NCBI RefSeq assembly: GCF_000429945.1
Contig: NZ_KE386993.1
Span: forward strand, 133,943 to 197,942
Direction of reading: 5' to 3'
From: Desulfogranum japonicum DSM 18378
Lineage (GTDB): Bacteria; Desulfobacterota; Desulfobulbia; Desulfobulbales; Desulfobulbaceae
Length of the DNA: 64,000 nucleotides
In this document: piece after piece, positions 45,643 to 54,024 of the stretch
Numbering within the stretch: position 1 is the first letter of the stretch
Layout of the letters: every line of letters begins with the position of its first letter
Position numbers and translations under genes: made by a program
The notes under the pieces: generated by a model
What the model was told of the DNA's origin: nothing
Seen by the model: only the letters and a program-made list of their open reading frames with translations
Databases searched by the model: none

Positions 45643-45946
45643 GAGTGCAACAAAACTCGCATTTGGATAAGAGAGTTATTGAAAGAATGAATACTGTACG
45701 ATGCTGGAAGCATCGTGTATGCGATCTCTGGCAAGATCGCAACGATCTATTCGAGGTCTTGGTAATGATTCTTTTTGATAATTTCGTCTGCTGTAAACAT
45801 CTGAATCAGTCCAATGTGCAACAAAAGTCTTTTTTGGATATATAAAATAAGGGCTCTTTATATTATATACGCAAAAGAGACTTTTGTTGCACTCTGTATT
45901 TTATATAAGCAAAAAAGACTTTTGTTGCATTCTATATTTTTCTAAA
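45643..45946. other. Candidate replication origin (iteron cluster)
   Basis: Four copies of a core close to GACTTTTGTTGCA: two inverted (complement strand, at 45645-45657 and 45816-45830) and two direct (45877-45891 and 45916-45929). The direct ones lie in adjacent 38-base units (45871-45908 and 45909-45946), with AT-rich spacers such as TATATAAAATAA. The cluster follows the primase/helicase gene, the usual layout of a phage or satellite origin. Confidence 0.65.
45698..45740 (+). other. Two tandem hairpins within the origin candidate
   Basis: ACGATGC/GCATCGT (45698-45716, 5-base loop) is followed after four bases by GCGATCT/AGATCGC (45721-45740, 6-base loop). No T-run follows either. They may be origin structures or a small RNA. 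Confidence 0.5.
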
Positions 45947-46073
45947 ACTAATTGGGGGGGGGCACTCAGCACAGCAAGCGCGGCAGACGCGGCTGAAATC
46001 GCGTCACGCGCAAATCAGAATCATGCTATCTCACTGATCATATATAAAAATAAAAACTTCAGGAGGAATTTAT

Positions 46074-46346
46074 ATGAACCAACAGTTAAGTGATAGCTTG
46101 ATGAAAAAAATCAATCGGAAATATTCTACAGTAAAGATGAACAGACCACTTGCTTACTTGCTAAGTGAAGCAGTTGAAGAAAAAGGTCTGGATAAGTTCT
46201 ATGTTGTAAACGAGGCAATTGTAATGTGGCTCAAAGCAAATGGTTACGGCAACCTCATCGATTTCCATATTCCTGTAAATAGAACTTTCAAAGATGAAAT
46301 GGAATATTGCAAATATCCTTTCGGTGAAAAGCCTAACATCAAATAA
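46074..46346 (+). CDS. Small ribbon-helix-helix-like protein
   Basis: A 90-residue basic protein with STVKMNRPLAYLLSEAVEEKG followed by FYVVNEAIVMWLKANGY, a strand and two helices like a small DNA-binding regulator. A very strong AGGAGG precedes the ATG. A GC-rich patch with a run of Gs (45952-45961) lies upstream. I cannot name the family; regulation of the large downstream gene is a guess from position. Confidence 0.55.
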   Translation: MNQQLSDSLMKKINRKYSTVKMNRPLAYLLSEAVEEKGLDKFYVVNEAIVMWLKANGYGNLIDFHIPVNRTFKDEMEYCKYPFGEKPNIK

Positions 46347-46418
46347 AAAGGAGCGGCTTTGACCGCTACCCGTTGTTTCTGAGCGCCAGCGATGAAATGA
46401 CGTATTCCCATAGATTTA

Positions 46419-46469
46419 AGACCTCTTTTTGACTGCATAAGTATTATAAAAACAGTCACAAAGGGGTCT
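46419..46469 (+). promoter_or_regulatory. Hairpin masking the ribosome site of the 679-residue gene
   Basis: AGACCTCTTTTTGACTG (46419-46435) and CAGTCACAAAGGGGTCT (46453-46469) match at 14 of 17 paired positions, with a 17-base loop. The right arm contains the AAGGGG ribosome site of the gene that starts at 46473. Confidence 0.55.
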
Positions 46470-46472
46470 CAA

Positions 46473-48512
46473 ATGTCTGCCACAACAACATCACAAATAA
46501 AATCAGAAATCAGCCAGTTTCTTTCAAATGTAATTGACGGAATGGTTGGCTATCAGAATCAGGTGCAATCGGAGATTGAATCTCGTTTCGTTGCACTTCA
46601 AAGCAGATCATTAGACCAGACTTTATCACCTGAATTTCGCGATCAATATGAGCAGTTGAACACATGGCGAAAAGATCATGTGGAACAACAAACTTCTATA
46701 GACAAAGAGCTTCTGAAAGAACTCAAGTCGATCAATAAATCCATCAAGAACAACAACGCGCTGAATCAGGAAGAGAAGAAAATTCTATTATCACTGAACG
46801 ATGCAACACGAGACTCGATAGAGAACAAATCAACGTCTGGAAGTTCAATCACGGAACTGCTCAAGCAGACATGGAATTCAGCTCTCCAGCCGATTTCTGG
46901 CATCACACGTATGCTAGATGTCAAGCAACGGTTTCCTGCTCTCCAGCGGCTATCTGACATGGTCTATGAAGCTGAAAAGATATCACTTTCACTGGTTGAA
47001 GATACCGAGCCGAACAGGATAGACCAAGGGCAAGAATTGGTACGAATCGATGATGAAAAGCCTTCTCTGGTTCGTATGGAGTCTGGAGAAAACCTGCTCA
47101 AGAAAATTGATGAAAACACCAGAGAGACAAATGACCTGTTGTACCGATCCCAGAAAGGCAGTCTTGAGAGATCGCGAGAAGATGCACGAGCAGACAACCG
47201 GAAAGAAAGGGTTCTAAACCAGATCAACACTTCATTGGCATCTTTTTCAAGTTCAACTGGCGAGAGTGGCGATCTACGGGATGAATACAAATCTATCAAG
47301 AAGCGATATGAAAAGACAAAAGAGCGAATCGAGTCGTTTTCTTCATTTGCAAAAAAGGCAGTAAAAACGATGTTGTCAATGGTTCGAAGTTTTGCAAAAG
47401 GTGTGATTCGGATCTCCAAGTCTCTCATGTCAGGTAGCAGACTCACAAGCACAATGAAAATGGGTGAAAAAATTATTCCTCAACTGGCTCGTGCAGGTAA
47501 GTTGCTTGGCAGATTTTCAGTTCCACTGACAATAGCAATTACAACGATTGAAGGGGTTATCGGCTCATTCAAAAACATCAGCAATGCGGATGAAATCTTA
47601 GGTCGAACATCTACACTCACAGATAAAATTATTCTCGGCATCGGTGGCTTTGTTGAAGGGTTAGCGTCAGGTGTCGATTCAATCTTGTCATTGGTAGGCA
47701 TCAGTACGGATCTTTCTGGTTTCATTAAAGAAAAGTTAACTGTTCCTGTTGCCAACTGGTTCAATGATAACTTTTCAGGAGACATGATCGTCAAAGGGCT
47801 TGAATTTGTCTCTCCTATTCATTGGGCAAAGATGCTAGGCACAGAATTGATGGAGTTGAGTCACAACATATTCAGTCAAGAACTGCCTAAACTGGATATC
47901 AAATCTGTTGCTGTCAATCTGGCAAAATCTATTACAAGTTGGTTGCCTGATAGTGTTCGAACTCCGATTCTCAGATCATTGGGAGTAGATCTTTCTGAAG
48001 AAACACGTGTCATGCATAAGGACGATGGAGAAAATCTTGTTAAAAACCTTGAAAAGCAAGGTGTTATTGATCATTATTTCTCTGGAGAATCTGATATCAA
48101 CAATTGGAGAGAAATTGAAAAGCTGCCTCAGTCTGATCTGGCTAATCTAATCGCTTTCTGTGATTGGGATAGCGAGACAATGAACAGGTTGCAGGACATC
48201 TTGAACACGAAGCAAAACGGTTCACCTGGCATCAACTTCTCAGAAACAAGAGGATCGTCTTTGACGTTAATTCCTGCCGATTCACAGCCACTCGCTATTG
48301 CGAAGAATGAACGAATGCAAACCCTCATGGCAGACAAAGTGGAATACGACAAAGCAATGGAACAATGGAATCTCGATAATGCTGTTGTGACAACCGTCAA
48401 CAACAACAGGAGAGTCGTCAATTCTTCTGGTGGTTCATCAAGAGTTAATTTAGTCGTACCGCCTCATGAAACAGATCCAAAGATGGCAGCTCTTGCGATG
48501 TCGTTTTATTGA
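46473..48512 (+). CDS. Phage-structural-like protein, tape-measure-type features
   Basis: A 679-residue protein with a long coiled-coil N-terminus (residues ~1-130 and ~195-290) and a basic helical region. A central hydrophobic, Gly-rich part (about 325-440, IILGIGGFVEGLASGVDSIL) resembles sections of tail tape-measure or internal virion proteins. The C-terminus has the Asn/Val-rich pattern VVTTVNNNRRVVNSSGGSS common in structural proteins of large myophages. Exact role unknown. In a satellite it might be packed in, or alter, helper virions. It is the longest gene after the replicase. Confidence 0.5.
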   Translation: MSATTTSQIKSEISQFLSNVIDGMVGYQNQVQSEIESRFVALQSRSLDQTLSPEFRDQYEQLNTWRKDHVEQQTSIDKELLKELKSINKSIKNNNALNQEEKKILLSLNDATRDSIENKSTSGSSITELLKQTWNSALQPISGITRMLDVKQRFPALQRLSDMVYEAEKISLSLVEDTEPNRIDQGQELVRIDDEKPSLVRMESGENLLKKIDENTRETNDLLYRSQKGSLERSREDARADNRKERVLNQINTSLASFSSSTGESGDLRDEYKSIKKRYEKTKERIESFSSFAKKAVKTMLSMVRSFAKGVIRISKSLMSGSRLTSTMKMGEKIIPQLARAGKLLGRFSVPLTIAITTIEGVIGSFKNISNADEILGRTSTLTDKIILGIGGFVEGLASGVDSILSLVGISTDLSGFIKEKLTVPVANWFNDNFSGDMIVKGLEFVSPIHWAKMLGTELMELSHNIFSQELPKLDIKSVAVNLAKSITSWLPDSVRTPILRSLGVDLSEETRVMHKDDGENLVKNLEKQGVIDHYFSGESDINNWREIEKLPQSDLANLIAFCDWDSETMNRLQDILNTKQNGSPGINFSETRGSSLTLIPADSQPLAIAKNERMQTLMADKVEYDKAMEQWNLDNAVVTTVNNNRRVVNSSGGSSRVNLVVPPHETDPKMAALAMSFY

Positions 48513-48586
48513 TCCAAAGGGCAAGTCCATTTCAAATAATAATTATAATATTACAAAAGTTGTGTATTGAATTATAGAGGGAACAA

Positions 48587-49396
48587 ATGTATATAATTAA
48601 ATTACTATTTGTAACAATTGTTATTTCAATATTGACGCCAATTTATACCATTGAAAACAATATTGGCAACGACGCAGGCGCAAATAATGAATCATTAAAC
48701 CAATTGATTGATGAAAATTTAGATATAAAGATAAGTAATAATGCTGTAGATAATAAAAATATACCTAACAATAAAGAGCATGAAGAACATTTTTGGAAAA
48801 ATTTAAAGTTCATCGCTGATTTCTGTGCAAGTATAGCGGCTATAATAGGTATCTCTTATCCATTAATATCATGGTGGCTAGAAAAAAGAGATGCAATAAA
48901 GATTCATAATGTGACTATAACTAAAAATGATACTACAGGAAAAGGTTCAATTAGACTTACACTTGAAAATATAAAAACTGCACCTGTTACTATCTATCAA
49001 ACAAATTTTTACCTTAAAAGATTTTACTTGGTAACAGATGATGGAGAAAAATCAGTAGCATTTGCTGGACCTGGTTTTATTTCTAGTGATAAAATTATAG
49101 AATACAATACTCATCATACCATCATATCTAAAGGTAGAATTATTTTAACTATTCCATATAATAAAATTGATGAATTCAAAAAAATTTATATTAATATGGA
49201 AACTTCACATGGATACCAAACAGTCAAATGTAAAAAAATTGACTTTAGGATAACTGGAAAGTTCGAAACTTACGATCACATGTTCGATATTGAAAATTAT
49301 ATTAAAGCAAGATTGGTTTATTATGGTTTGAAAATTCCATTTCGCTGGACAAGAGAAAAGACTATAAATTACGCTGAAAAAATTAATAATAAATAA
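48587..49396 (+). CDS. AT-rich membrane-anchored protein, unknown
   Basis: A 269-residue protein with an N-terminal hydrophobic segment (LLFVTIVISILTPIYT), a polar Asn-rich linker, a second membrane helix around residues 84-103 (ASIAAIIGISYPLISWWL), and a beta-rich C-terminal domain. GAGGGAAC precedes the ATG. Base composition is very AT-rich compared with the structural gene before it, suggesting separate acquisition. I recognise no family; cargo with a cell-envelope role is likely. Confidence 0.55.
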   Translation: MYIIKLLFVTIVISILTPIYTIENNIGNDAGANNESLNQLIDENLDIKISNNAVDNKNIPNNKEHEEHFWKNLKFIADFCASIAAIIGISYPLISWWLEKRDAIKIHNVTITKNDTTGKGSIRLTLENIKTAPVTIYQTNFYLKRFYLVTDDGEKSVAFAGPGFISSDKIIEYNTHHTIISKGRIILTIPYNKIDEFKKIYINMETSHGYQTVKCKKIDFRITGKFETYDHMFDIENYIKARLVYYGLKIPFRWTREKTINYAEKINNK

Positions 49397-49444
49397 ACAT
49401 TCAACTGCGAGGTTGTTCCGAGTTTATCAGCCAGTATTGTCTCA

Positions 49445-49816
49445 TTACGGCTTTACCTGAAAAGTTTCTATAGGCAACTTGTTGTACTCAATCACTGAGT
49501 TCAGCCGTATCCAGTATTTGTAGTCAGGCGGTTTCTCCATGATCAAACCGATCGCTGCCTTCTTGTTCGTCTGCAAAGCGTAGTATAGCGCTTGAAAACC
49601 AGACTCAGCCCACTTCTGGGCAAAATCAAACTCAACAGCATAGTTGTCTGTCAGGCAATCAACTCGTGATCGATCTGGCAAAACAAATTCAATCTGTCCA
49701 TTTCTGGCGTTGCACCACCTCTCTTGATACCAAGACTCTTTGTGCAGATGCTTTGCGTAGGATAAGGAAGGGAGAAAGGTTAAGGCTAATGGAAATATTA
49801 ATAATGCTTGCTTCAC
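49445..49816 (-). CDS. Exported nuclease-fold-like protein
   Basis: A 123-residue protein with a signal peptide (IFPLALTFLPSLSYA). The body WCNARNGQIEFVLPDRSRVDCL then YAVEFDFAQKWAESGFQALYY resembles small phage- and island-borne proteins with a PD-(D/E)xK-like core. Asp in VDCL and Glu/Asp in VEFDFA would be the metal ligands. An exported nuclease-like protein is unusual. Its start overlaps the stop of the upstream membrane-protein gene by four bases, so the two form an operon. Confidence 0.6.
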   Translation of the reverse strand: MKQALLIFPLALTFLPSLSYAKHLHKESWYQERWCNARNGQIEFVLPDRSRVDCLTDNYAVEFDFAQKWAESGFQALYYALQTNKKAAIGLIMEKPPDYKYWIRLNSVIEYNKLPIETFQVKP

Positions 49817-50577
49817 TTTAAGTCGTCATTTAATTTTTGAGATGTTTTCAACTCATCTTCTATAAGTTGGCGTAAATGTATGCCTGTATCGCTATTCAAA
49901 AAATCTTCGGTTTCTTTTAATTGTTCAATTAATAGCTTTTTGTAATCAGAGTCGTTCAGCTTGTTCAGTTCAGATAAAGCTATACCTACTGCTTCAGGGT
50001 TATCAAACTTGCGTAGTTCTTTTAACCCTATAGTATCATCAATACTGGCTCTAAGGTTACCAGATATATTTGGCAAAACTCCATTAAGCGTTCCTCTAAT
50101 ACCTTCAACCTCCTTTTTTAAATTACTTTTAATAGCTTCATCACTTATACCTTCTATTTCTTGATCGCTTTTTGCTCTATCGATTAATTCTTGTTCTAAA
50201 ATCCTATTTTTTTCTATGCGCAATTTATTTTCTTTATTTCTTTCATCTTCTAACTCGTTACTTCTTTTTTGTACCAAGTGCTCAGCTTCTATTTGCATCT
50301 TATTTTTGAGAACAGTTGGTAAGGTGCATAACTTGATAAACAATAAATTTACCCAAGGATAAGCTAATGTCCAGCCTATAGAAAAAGATACCGGAACAGC
50401 AAAGAATGTAACCCACGAAGTATGTAAATGAAAATATTCAATCCTAAACATAACTTTATCGTTTGACCAAAAGAGAAAATATAAAGGTTCCCAATTACAA
50501 GCAACGAATGCAAGCAAGAAGTAACCGCATAGGGGGCTTCTAATTCTAAGGGCAAGAGCTTCAAAAATTTCTTTCAT
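49813..50577 (-). CDS. Membrane protein with cytoplasmic coiled coil, unknown
   Basis: A 254-residue protein. Two or three hydrophobic segments fill residues ~15-95 (CGYFLLAFVACNWEPLYFLF, VTFFAVPVSFSIGWTLAYP). A charged coiled coil (~105-165) and a helical acidic tail follow. The start RIRSPLCGYFLLAF resembles membrane effectors in which a Ser-Pro turn opens the first helix, but I cannot name a family. It is the first gene of a two-gene leftward operon with the exported nuclease-like protein. Confidence 0.55.
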   Translation of the reverse strand: MKEIFEALALRIRSPLCGYFLLAFVACNWEPLYFLFWSNDKVMFRIEYFHLHTSWVTFFAVPVSFSIGWTLAYPWVNLLFIKLCTLPTVLKNKMQIEAEHLVQKRSNELEDERNKENKLRIEKNRILEQELIDRAKSDQEIEGISDEAIKSNLKKEVEGIRGTLNGVLPNISGNLRASIDDTIGLKELRKFDNPEAVGIALSELNKLNDSDYKKLLIEQLKETEDFLNSDTGIHLRQLIEDELKTSQKLNDDLK

Positions 50578-50736
50578 GGTATCTTACCTGTATTATCGAG
50601 GGCAAGAGGCTATGGGTTTGAATGGTTAGGATATAATTGGATAAAACCATTGTAAAGATAGCCTAAATTCAGATTGATGTCACTCCCTCTGCAATCTATT
50701 TTGACAAGTAAAACACCGTCACAAAAGTATACGTTC

Positions 50737-50785
50737 GTGACACTCTGGAAAACAGTGTCACAAAGGTCTATATTGAATGTGACAC
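50737..50785 (+). promoter_or_regulatory. GTGTCAC-type inverted repeat before the resolvase gene
   Basis: GTGACACT (50737-50744) and AGTGTCAC (50754-50761) form a perfect inverted repeat with a 9-base spacer. A further GTGACAC lies at 50779-50785. The core matches the paired sites at both ends of the element. It may be a resolvase or regulator binding site. Confidence 0.55.
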
Positions 50786-50820
50786 TTCAATTACATTCAT
50801 TCACGGCACTCAGAGGGCAG

Positions 50821-51378
50821 ATGATGGCACCAAACGTAGGATACATTCGAGTCAGTACAAGCGAACAGAACACCGATAGACAGCTCGACGGGATTAATAT
50901 TGATAAGATGTTTGAGGAAAAGGTTTCTGGCAAGGATATGAAGCGTCCGCAACTTCAAGATTTGCTGAATTATGTTCGGGAAGGTGATCATGTTCATGTC
51001 CACGAGTTATCACGGTTAGGACGCTCTGTGATCGACCTACACAAGATCGTGAACGAATTGTTGGATAGAGGCGTCACCGTAACCTTTCACAAAGAGAATA
51101 TGACTTTTGTTCCTGGCAAACAAGCAGATCCGATTCAGGAACTCATGTTCGGAATGTTGGCAAACTTTGCTCAGTTTGAGCGGTCACTGATCAAGCAACG
51201 GCAAAGAGAAGGCATAGAGGCTGCAAAAGCTCGTGGCAAACATCTTGGTCGTCCACGTTCAATGACCAAAGAGCAAGAAGCAGAAATCAAACAGAAGAAA
51301 TCAGAAGGTGCAACGCCGACGCAACTTGCGAAAGAATATGGATGCAGTCGAGCACTGATTTATAAAATCATAAAATAA
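50821..51378 (+). CDS. Serine resolvase/invertase
   Basis: A 185-residue small serine recombinase of the Tn3-resolvase/Hin type. The catalytic Ser lies in VGYIRVSTSEQNTDRQL. LSRLGRSVIDL, GMLANFAQFERSLIKQRQREGI and a C-terminal helix-turn-helix (TPTQLAKEYGCSRALIYKI) follow. Two ATGs in a row (50821, 50824) follow GAGGG. A second recombinase beside a tyrosine integrase is unusual; it could resolve multimers after replication or invert a segment. The inverted repeats upstream may be its sites. Confidence 0.92.
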   Translation: MMAPNVGYIRVSTSEQNTDRQLDGINIDKMFEEKVSGKDMKRPQLQDLLNYVREGDHVHVHELSRLGRSVIDLHKIVNELLDRGVTVTFHKENMTFVPGKQADPIQELMFGMLANFAQFERSLIKQRQREGIEAAKARGKHLGRPRSMTKEQEAEIKQKKSEGATPTQLAKEYGCSRALIYKIIK

Positions 51379-51616
51379 TTAAGTAGTAGAGCACAGAAGA
51401 CGCCACCACTTCCCGTCAGAATCGGTAGGCGTTGATTCCAGCGCATTTTACCAGGTATGAGTAGGTAGCTTCGCACCTCCACAAAACCAGCTCCAATATG
51501 CTTCTGAAACTCCCTTTTTTCTTTCTTTTTTTCTGAAAATCACGTTTCCCCTCTGCACGACCTTTTTCTCCCAATATAAATAATTCGTAAGAACAACTAG
51601 AATAGGGAGAGGTTTT

Positions 51617-51898
51617 ATGGATCGATGGAAAGACAAAAACAATATGGTAATGGTCAATTTTTATCTGCCACAAGAATCGTTTGAACAGCTACTCAGTATT
51701 TCTGAGATGCTAGGATATTCACGTTCTCATGTGCTCAGAACAGCAACAATGAATGAGCTTGACCGACTGGCAACAACCTATAATGAACGAGCAGAGAAAC
51801 GAAAAGAGATGATGGCAAATATTGACCGATGCATTGAGCAGTCAGAGCCTATGCCGGGGTTTGGTGACGATGAAGACGGCGAAGAATGGGAGTGGTGA
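51617..51898 (+). CDS. Ribbon-helix-helix-like protein with acidic tail
   Basis: A 93-residue protein starting with VMVNFYLPQESFEQLLSISEM then YSRSHVLRTATMNELDRL, a strand and two helices like CopG-type regulators. The end is very acidic (FGDDEDGEEWEW). GGGAGAGG stands before the ATG. It is followed by one base and a small membrane gene. It may control the resolvase or defence genes. Confidence 0.6.
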   Translation: MDRWKDKNNMVMVNFYLPQESFEQLLSISEMLGYSRSHVLRTATMNELDRLATTYNERAEKRKEMMANIDRCIEQSEPMPGFGDDEDGEEWEW

Positions 51899-51899
51899 A

Positions 51900-52058
51900 A
51901 TGCTGAATATCTTCAAAGCTATCCTGACAGTCCTTTTATACATCGTATTTTTTTGGGGAGAGATAGCGCCTCTGGTGTTTACGGTGACTGTGGTTGCTGG
52001 CGCGGTGATCGGGGCAAAGGTGGGCTTTAAAGAGCACCTGCAACTGATAAAAGATTAA
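51900..52058 (+). CDS. Small membrane protein, unknown
   Basis: A 52-residue protein with hydrophobic residues ~8-22 and 24-40 (VFTVTVVAGAVIGAKVG). It starts one base after the stop of the regulator gene, so it is translated with it. The frame is open 26 codons upstream, but those overlap the regulator. No family recognised. Confidence 0.5.
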   Translation: MLNIFKAILTVLLYIVFFWGEIAPLVFTVTVVAGAVIGAKVGFKEHLQLIKD

Positions 52059-52159
52059 TTACTGATACTATGTCCAGAGGCTAGACAGAAGTGTGCTCGG
52101 TGGTGCGGAGAGCTTCAGCGAGTCTAGTCTTTGTTCTTTTCACTTAAATCATAAAAAAG

Positions 52160-53692
52160 TTATGTGATTCTCCCTGCCTGTTCAATAAGCTTTGGATAAT
52201 GTGACAGGTGGTGATTTAGAGTTGTGTCTGATGGATAAGAATTTGGCATTTCACCTCGAAGAGATGACTCTATGGAACGAATTATATCTCTTTTGAGATC
52301 TCCGCGATTCCAACTTTCAAAAATCGCATTTAGGCTTGTTCCAGAAAGTCTGATATATTCATTTATTACCTCAGAAACCCTAATCGTTGAGAGAGTGCTG
52401 CCGTGACGATCTTTAGGCGCATATGTAGCTATTGTCTTGCTTAAACTTGGGTTAAGTTTAGGAATCTCATCCTTAGAAATACCTACCCCTCCTGCAATCA
52501 AATCATATAAATCTTTTCTGGTATCTTTTAGCCATGTGAGAAAAATTAGGTAAACAAGGTGAACAGGAGCTTCGGTAAAGGTTAAACATACTGAATCGAT
52601 TATGACACAATATTGAATCATATCTCTAAGACCAATATTCAAAGCGTCTGACATGATGGCAAACGCCTCTACCTTTATATTTTTCCCTTCAAACAATTTC
52701 TGGTCAAGAGGGCTAAAAAGGTTTTGTCTTGTATCTAACTTGTACTGATAAAATAAATATTCAGCAAATTTTTTTCTATCTGGTTCCTTTAAGCTGTATG
52801 TCTGGTCAAAAAATCTTTTAATATATCTAGAACTATCAAAGTCTTGACCATAAATCTTTTTTATTGAATGGCAAAGCTGTTCTGACGCAGTTGCTACAAT
52901 GAAATATACTCCAGGTACACCAAATAGGTGTTTTATATTTTCTAATAATTCAATAGCATAATTTGGGCGACAACGGTCTAGTTCATCGACAAATATAAAT
53001 ATTGGTATATTGATTGATTTTAAAGTATTTAAATGATGTGTTAAATTCTCTAAGCTTACTTTGAAATCTGCAATAGTTTTCTTTGTAGAATTGTGTGAAG
53101 CTAAGAGACTCGCAGCAGCCTTAGAAACGACAGTTGATACTGTATTTTCTACTTCCTTTTTTAGCTCTTTATTCTCCTTATCTAGTTCAGTGGAAGTTTC
53201 TTCGTCTATTTCTTCATCAAAAAGCTCACCTATTTGCTCAATAGACATTCCTGCTAATTTTTTCGCTGCAATGCTCCAGAGGAAAGGTGAAGATGGGCTT
53301 GCAAGTTTTTTACCTTTATTATACCACTCTGACAATAAATGCTTGACTTTCGTAGCTCTTTTTTTACCAATTTTTTTATTGAAATAAGGGTCAAGTTGAG
53401 CGTTGATTGTCGAAATAAAAGCTATCAATGGCTCTTTTGAGAAATCATTTTGCCATGCATCAAAATAGACTACAGGATGTCCCTTTGCAGAAAGCTCGTC
53501 TGCCCAATTTGTCAGGAAGTATGTTTTTCCAAAACCCCATTCAGCATTAACATTTAATACAAATGAACCATCGTTTAATTCACTGTGTCCTAGTTTGCTT
53601 TTTCCGATTAAATACTCAGACAAGAAAGCGGCTTCTTCCTCTCTTTCTAGTTTATCTATTTCCCAATTATCGCCGAAGATAGTTTTAGACAC
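52160..53692 (-). CDS. KAP-family P-loop NTPase, likely anti-phage
   Basis: A 510-residue NTPase of the KAP/STAND-related group. Walker A NAEWGFGKTYF (residues ~49-59), FDAWQND, and a Walker B site FVDELDRCRP near 236 are in family order. A long helical insertion lies between them. In many bacteria KAP NTPases are defence genes or phage-exclusion factors in mobile elements; that role is inferred. The GTG start at 53692 follows AAAGGAT. The AbiC-like gene upstream on the same strand forms a defence cluster with it. Confidence 0.85.
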   Translation of the reverse strand: MSKTIFGDNWEIDKLEREEEAAFLSEYLIGKSKLGHSELNDGSFVLNVNAEWGFGKTYFLTNWADELSAKGHPVVYFDAWQNDFSKEPLIAFISTINAQLDPYFNKKIGKKRATKVKHLLSEWYNKGKKLASPSSPFLWSIAAKKLAGMSIEQIGELFDEEIDEETSTELDKENKELKKEVENTVSTVVSKAAASLLASHNSTKKTIADFKVSLENLTHHLNTLKSINIPIFIFVDELDRCRPNYAIELLENIKHLFGVPGVYFIVATASEQLCHSIKKIYGQDFDSSRYIKRFFDQTYSLKEPDRKKFAEYLFYQYKLDTRQNLFSPLDQKLFEGKNIKVEAFAIMSDALNIGLRDMIQYCVIIDSVCLTFTEAPVHLVYLIFLTWLKDTRKDLYDLIAGGVGISKDEIPKLNPSLSKTIATYAPKDRHGSTLSTIRVSEVINEYIRLSGTSLNAIFESWNRGDLKRDIIRSIESSLRGEMPNSYPSDTTLNHHLSHYPKLIEQAGRIT

Positions 53693-53695
53693 TAT

Positions 53696-53917
53696 TTATC
53701 CTTTAATTTTAAGGGGTTTGATAACGTGTAAATTGATAAGATCTCTAAGGTCTGTATATTCGCCCAGTTTGTGCATGATTCTATGTACTTCCGAACCCCC
53801 GCATAAGCAGTCTACTGGGCTATTTTTACTAAAAACATTGTAATCTAGCAATATTTGGTGAAATTCTCCAAAGATCGATATAAAATGGCAACTCAAATAA
53901 CTCTGAAGGCTTGACAC
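53696..53917 (-). CDS. Possible 73-residue protein upstream of the KAP gene
   Basis: Open frame with a GTG start; it stops three bases before the KAP start. The sequence has no recognised domain and no good ribosome site. It may be a leader-coupled small gene or chance. The rest of the gap (53918-54024) is AT-rich, and I see nothing else in it. Confidence 0.25.
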   Translation of the reverse strand: MSSLQSYLSCHFISIFGEFHQILLDYNVFSKNSPVDCLCGGSEVHRIMHKLGEYTDLRDLINLHVIKPLKIKG

Positions 53918-54024
53918 GTATTACCCTAGGACTGATAGAATGCTAAACATTGTCAAAGAGCTCCTAATAACCATTTTGTAAATTTTTTTATTTGACTGAT
54001 AATAACAATGATAATTAATAAATT

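Noticed and set aside
45884-46093. 69-residue open frame in the origin region
   Set aside because: It is produced by the iterons and G-run and overlaps the next real start.
46473-48512. Calling the 679-residue protein a tape measure outright
   Set aside because: The coiled coils, Gly-rich hydrophobic middle and Asn/Val-rich end are suggestive, but there is no specific motif. I give only a structural-like label.
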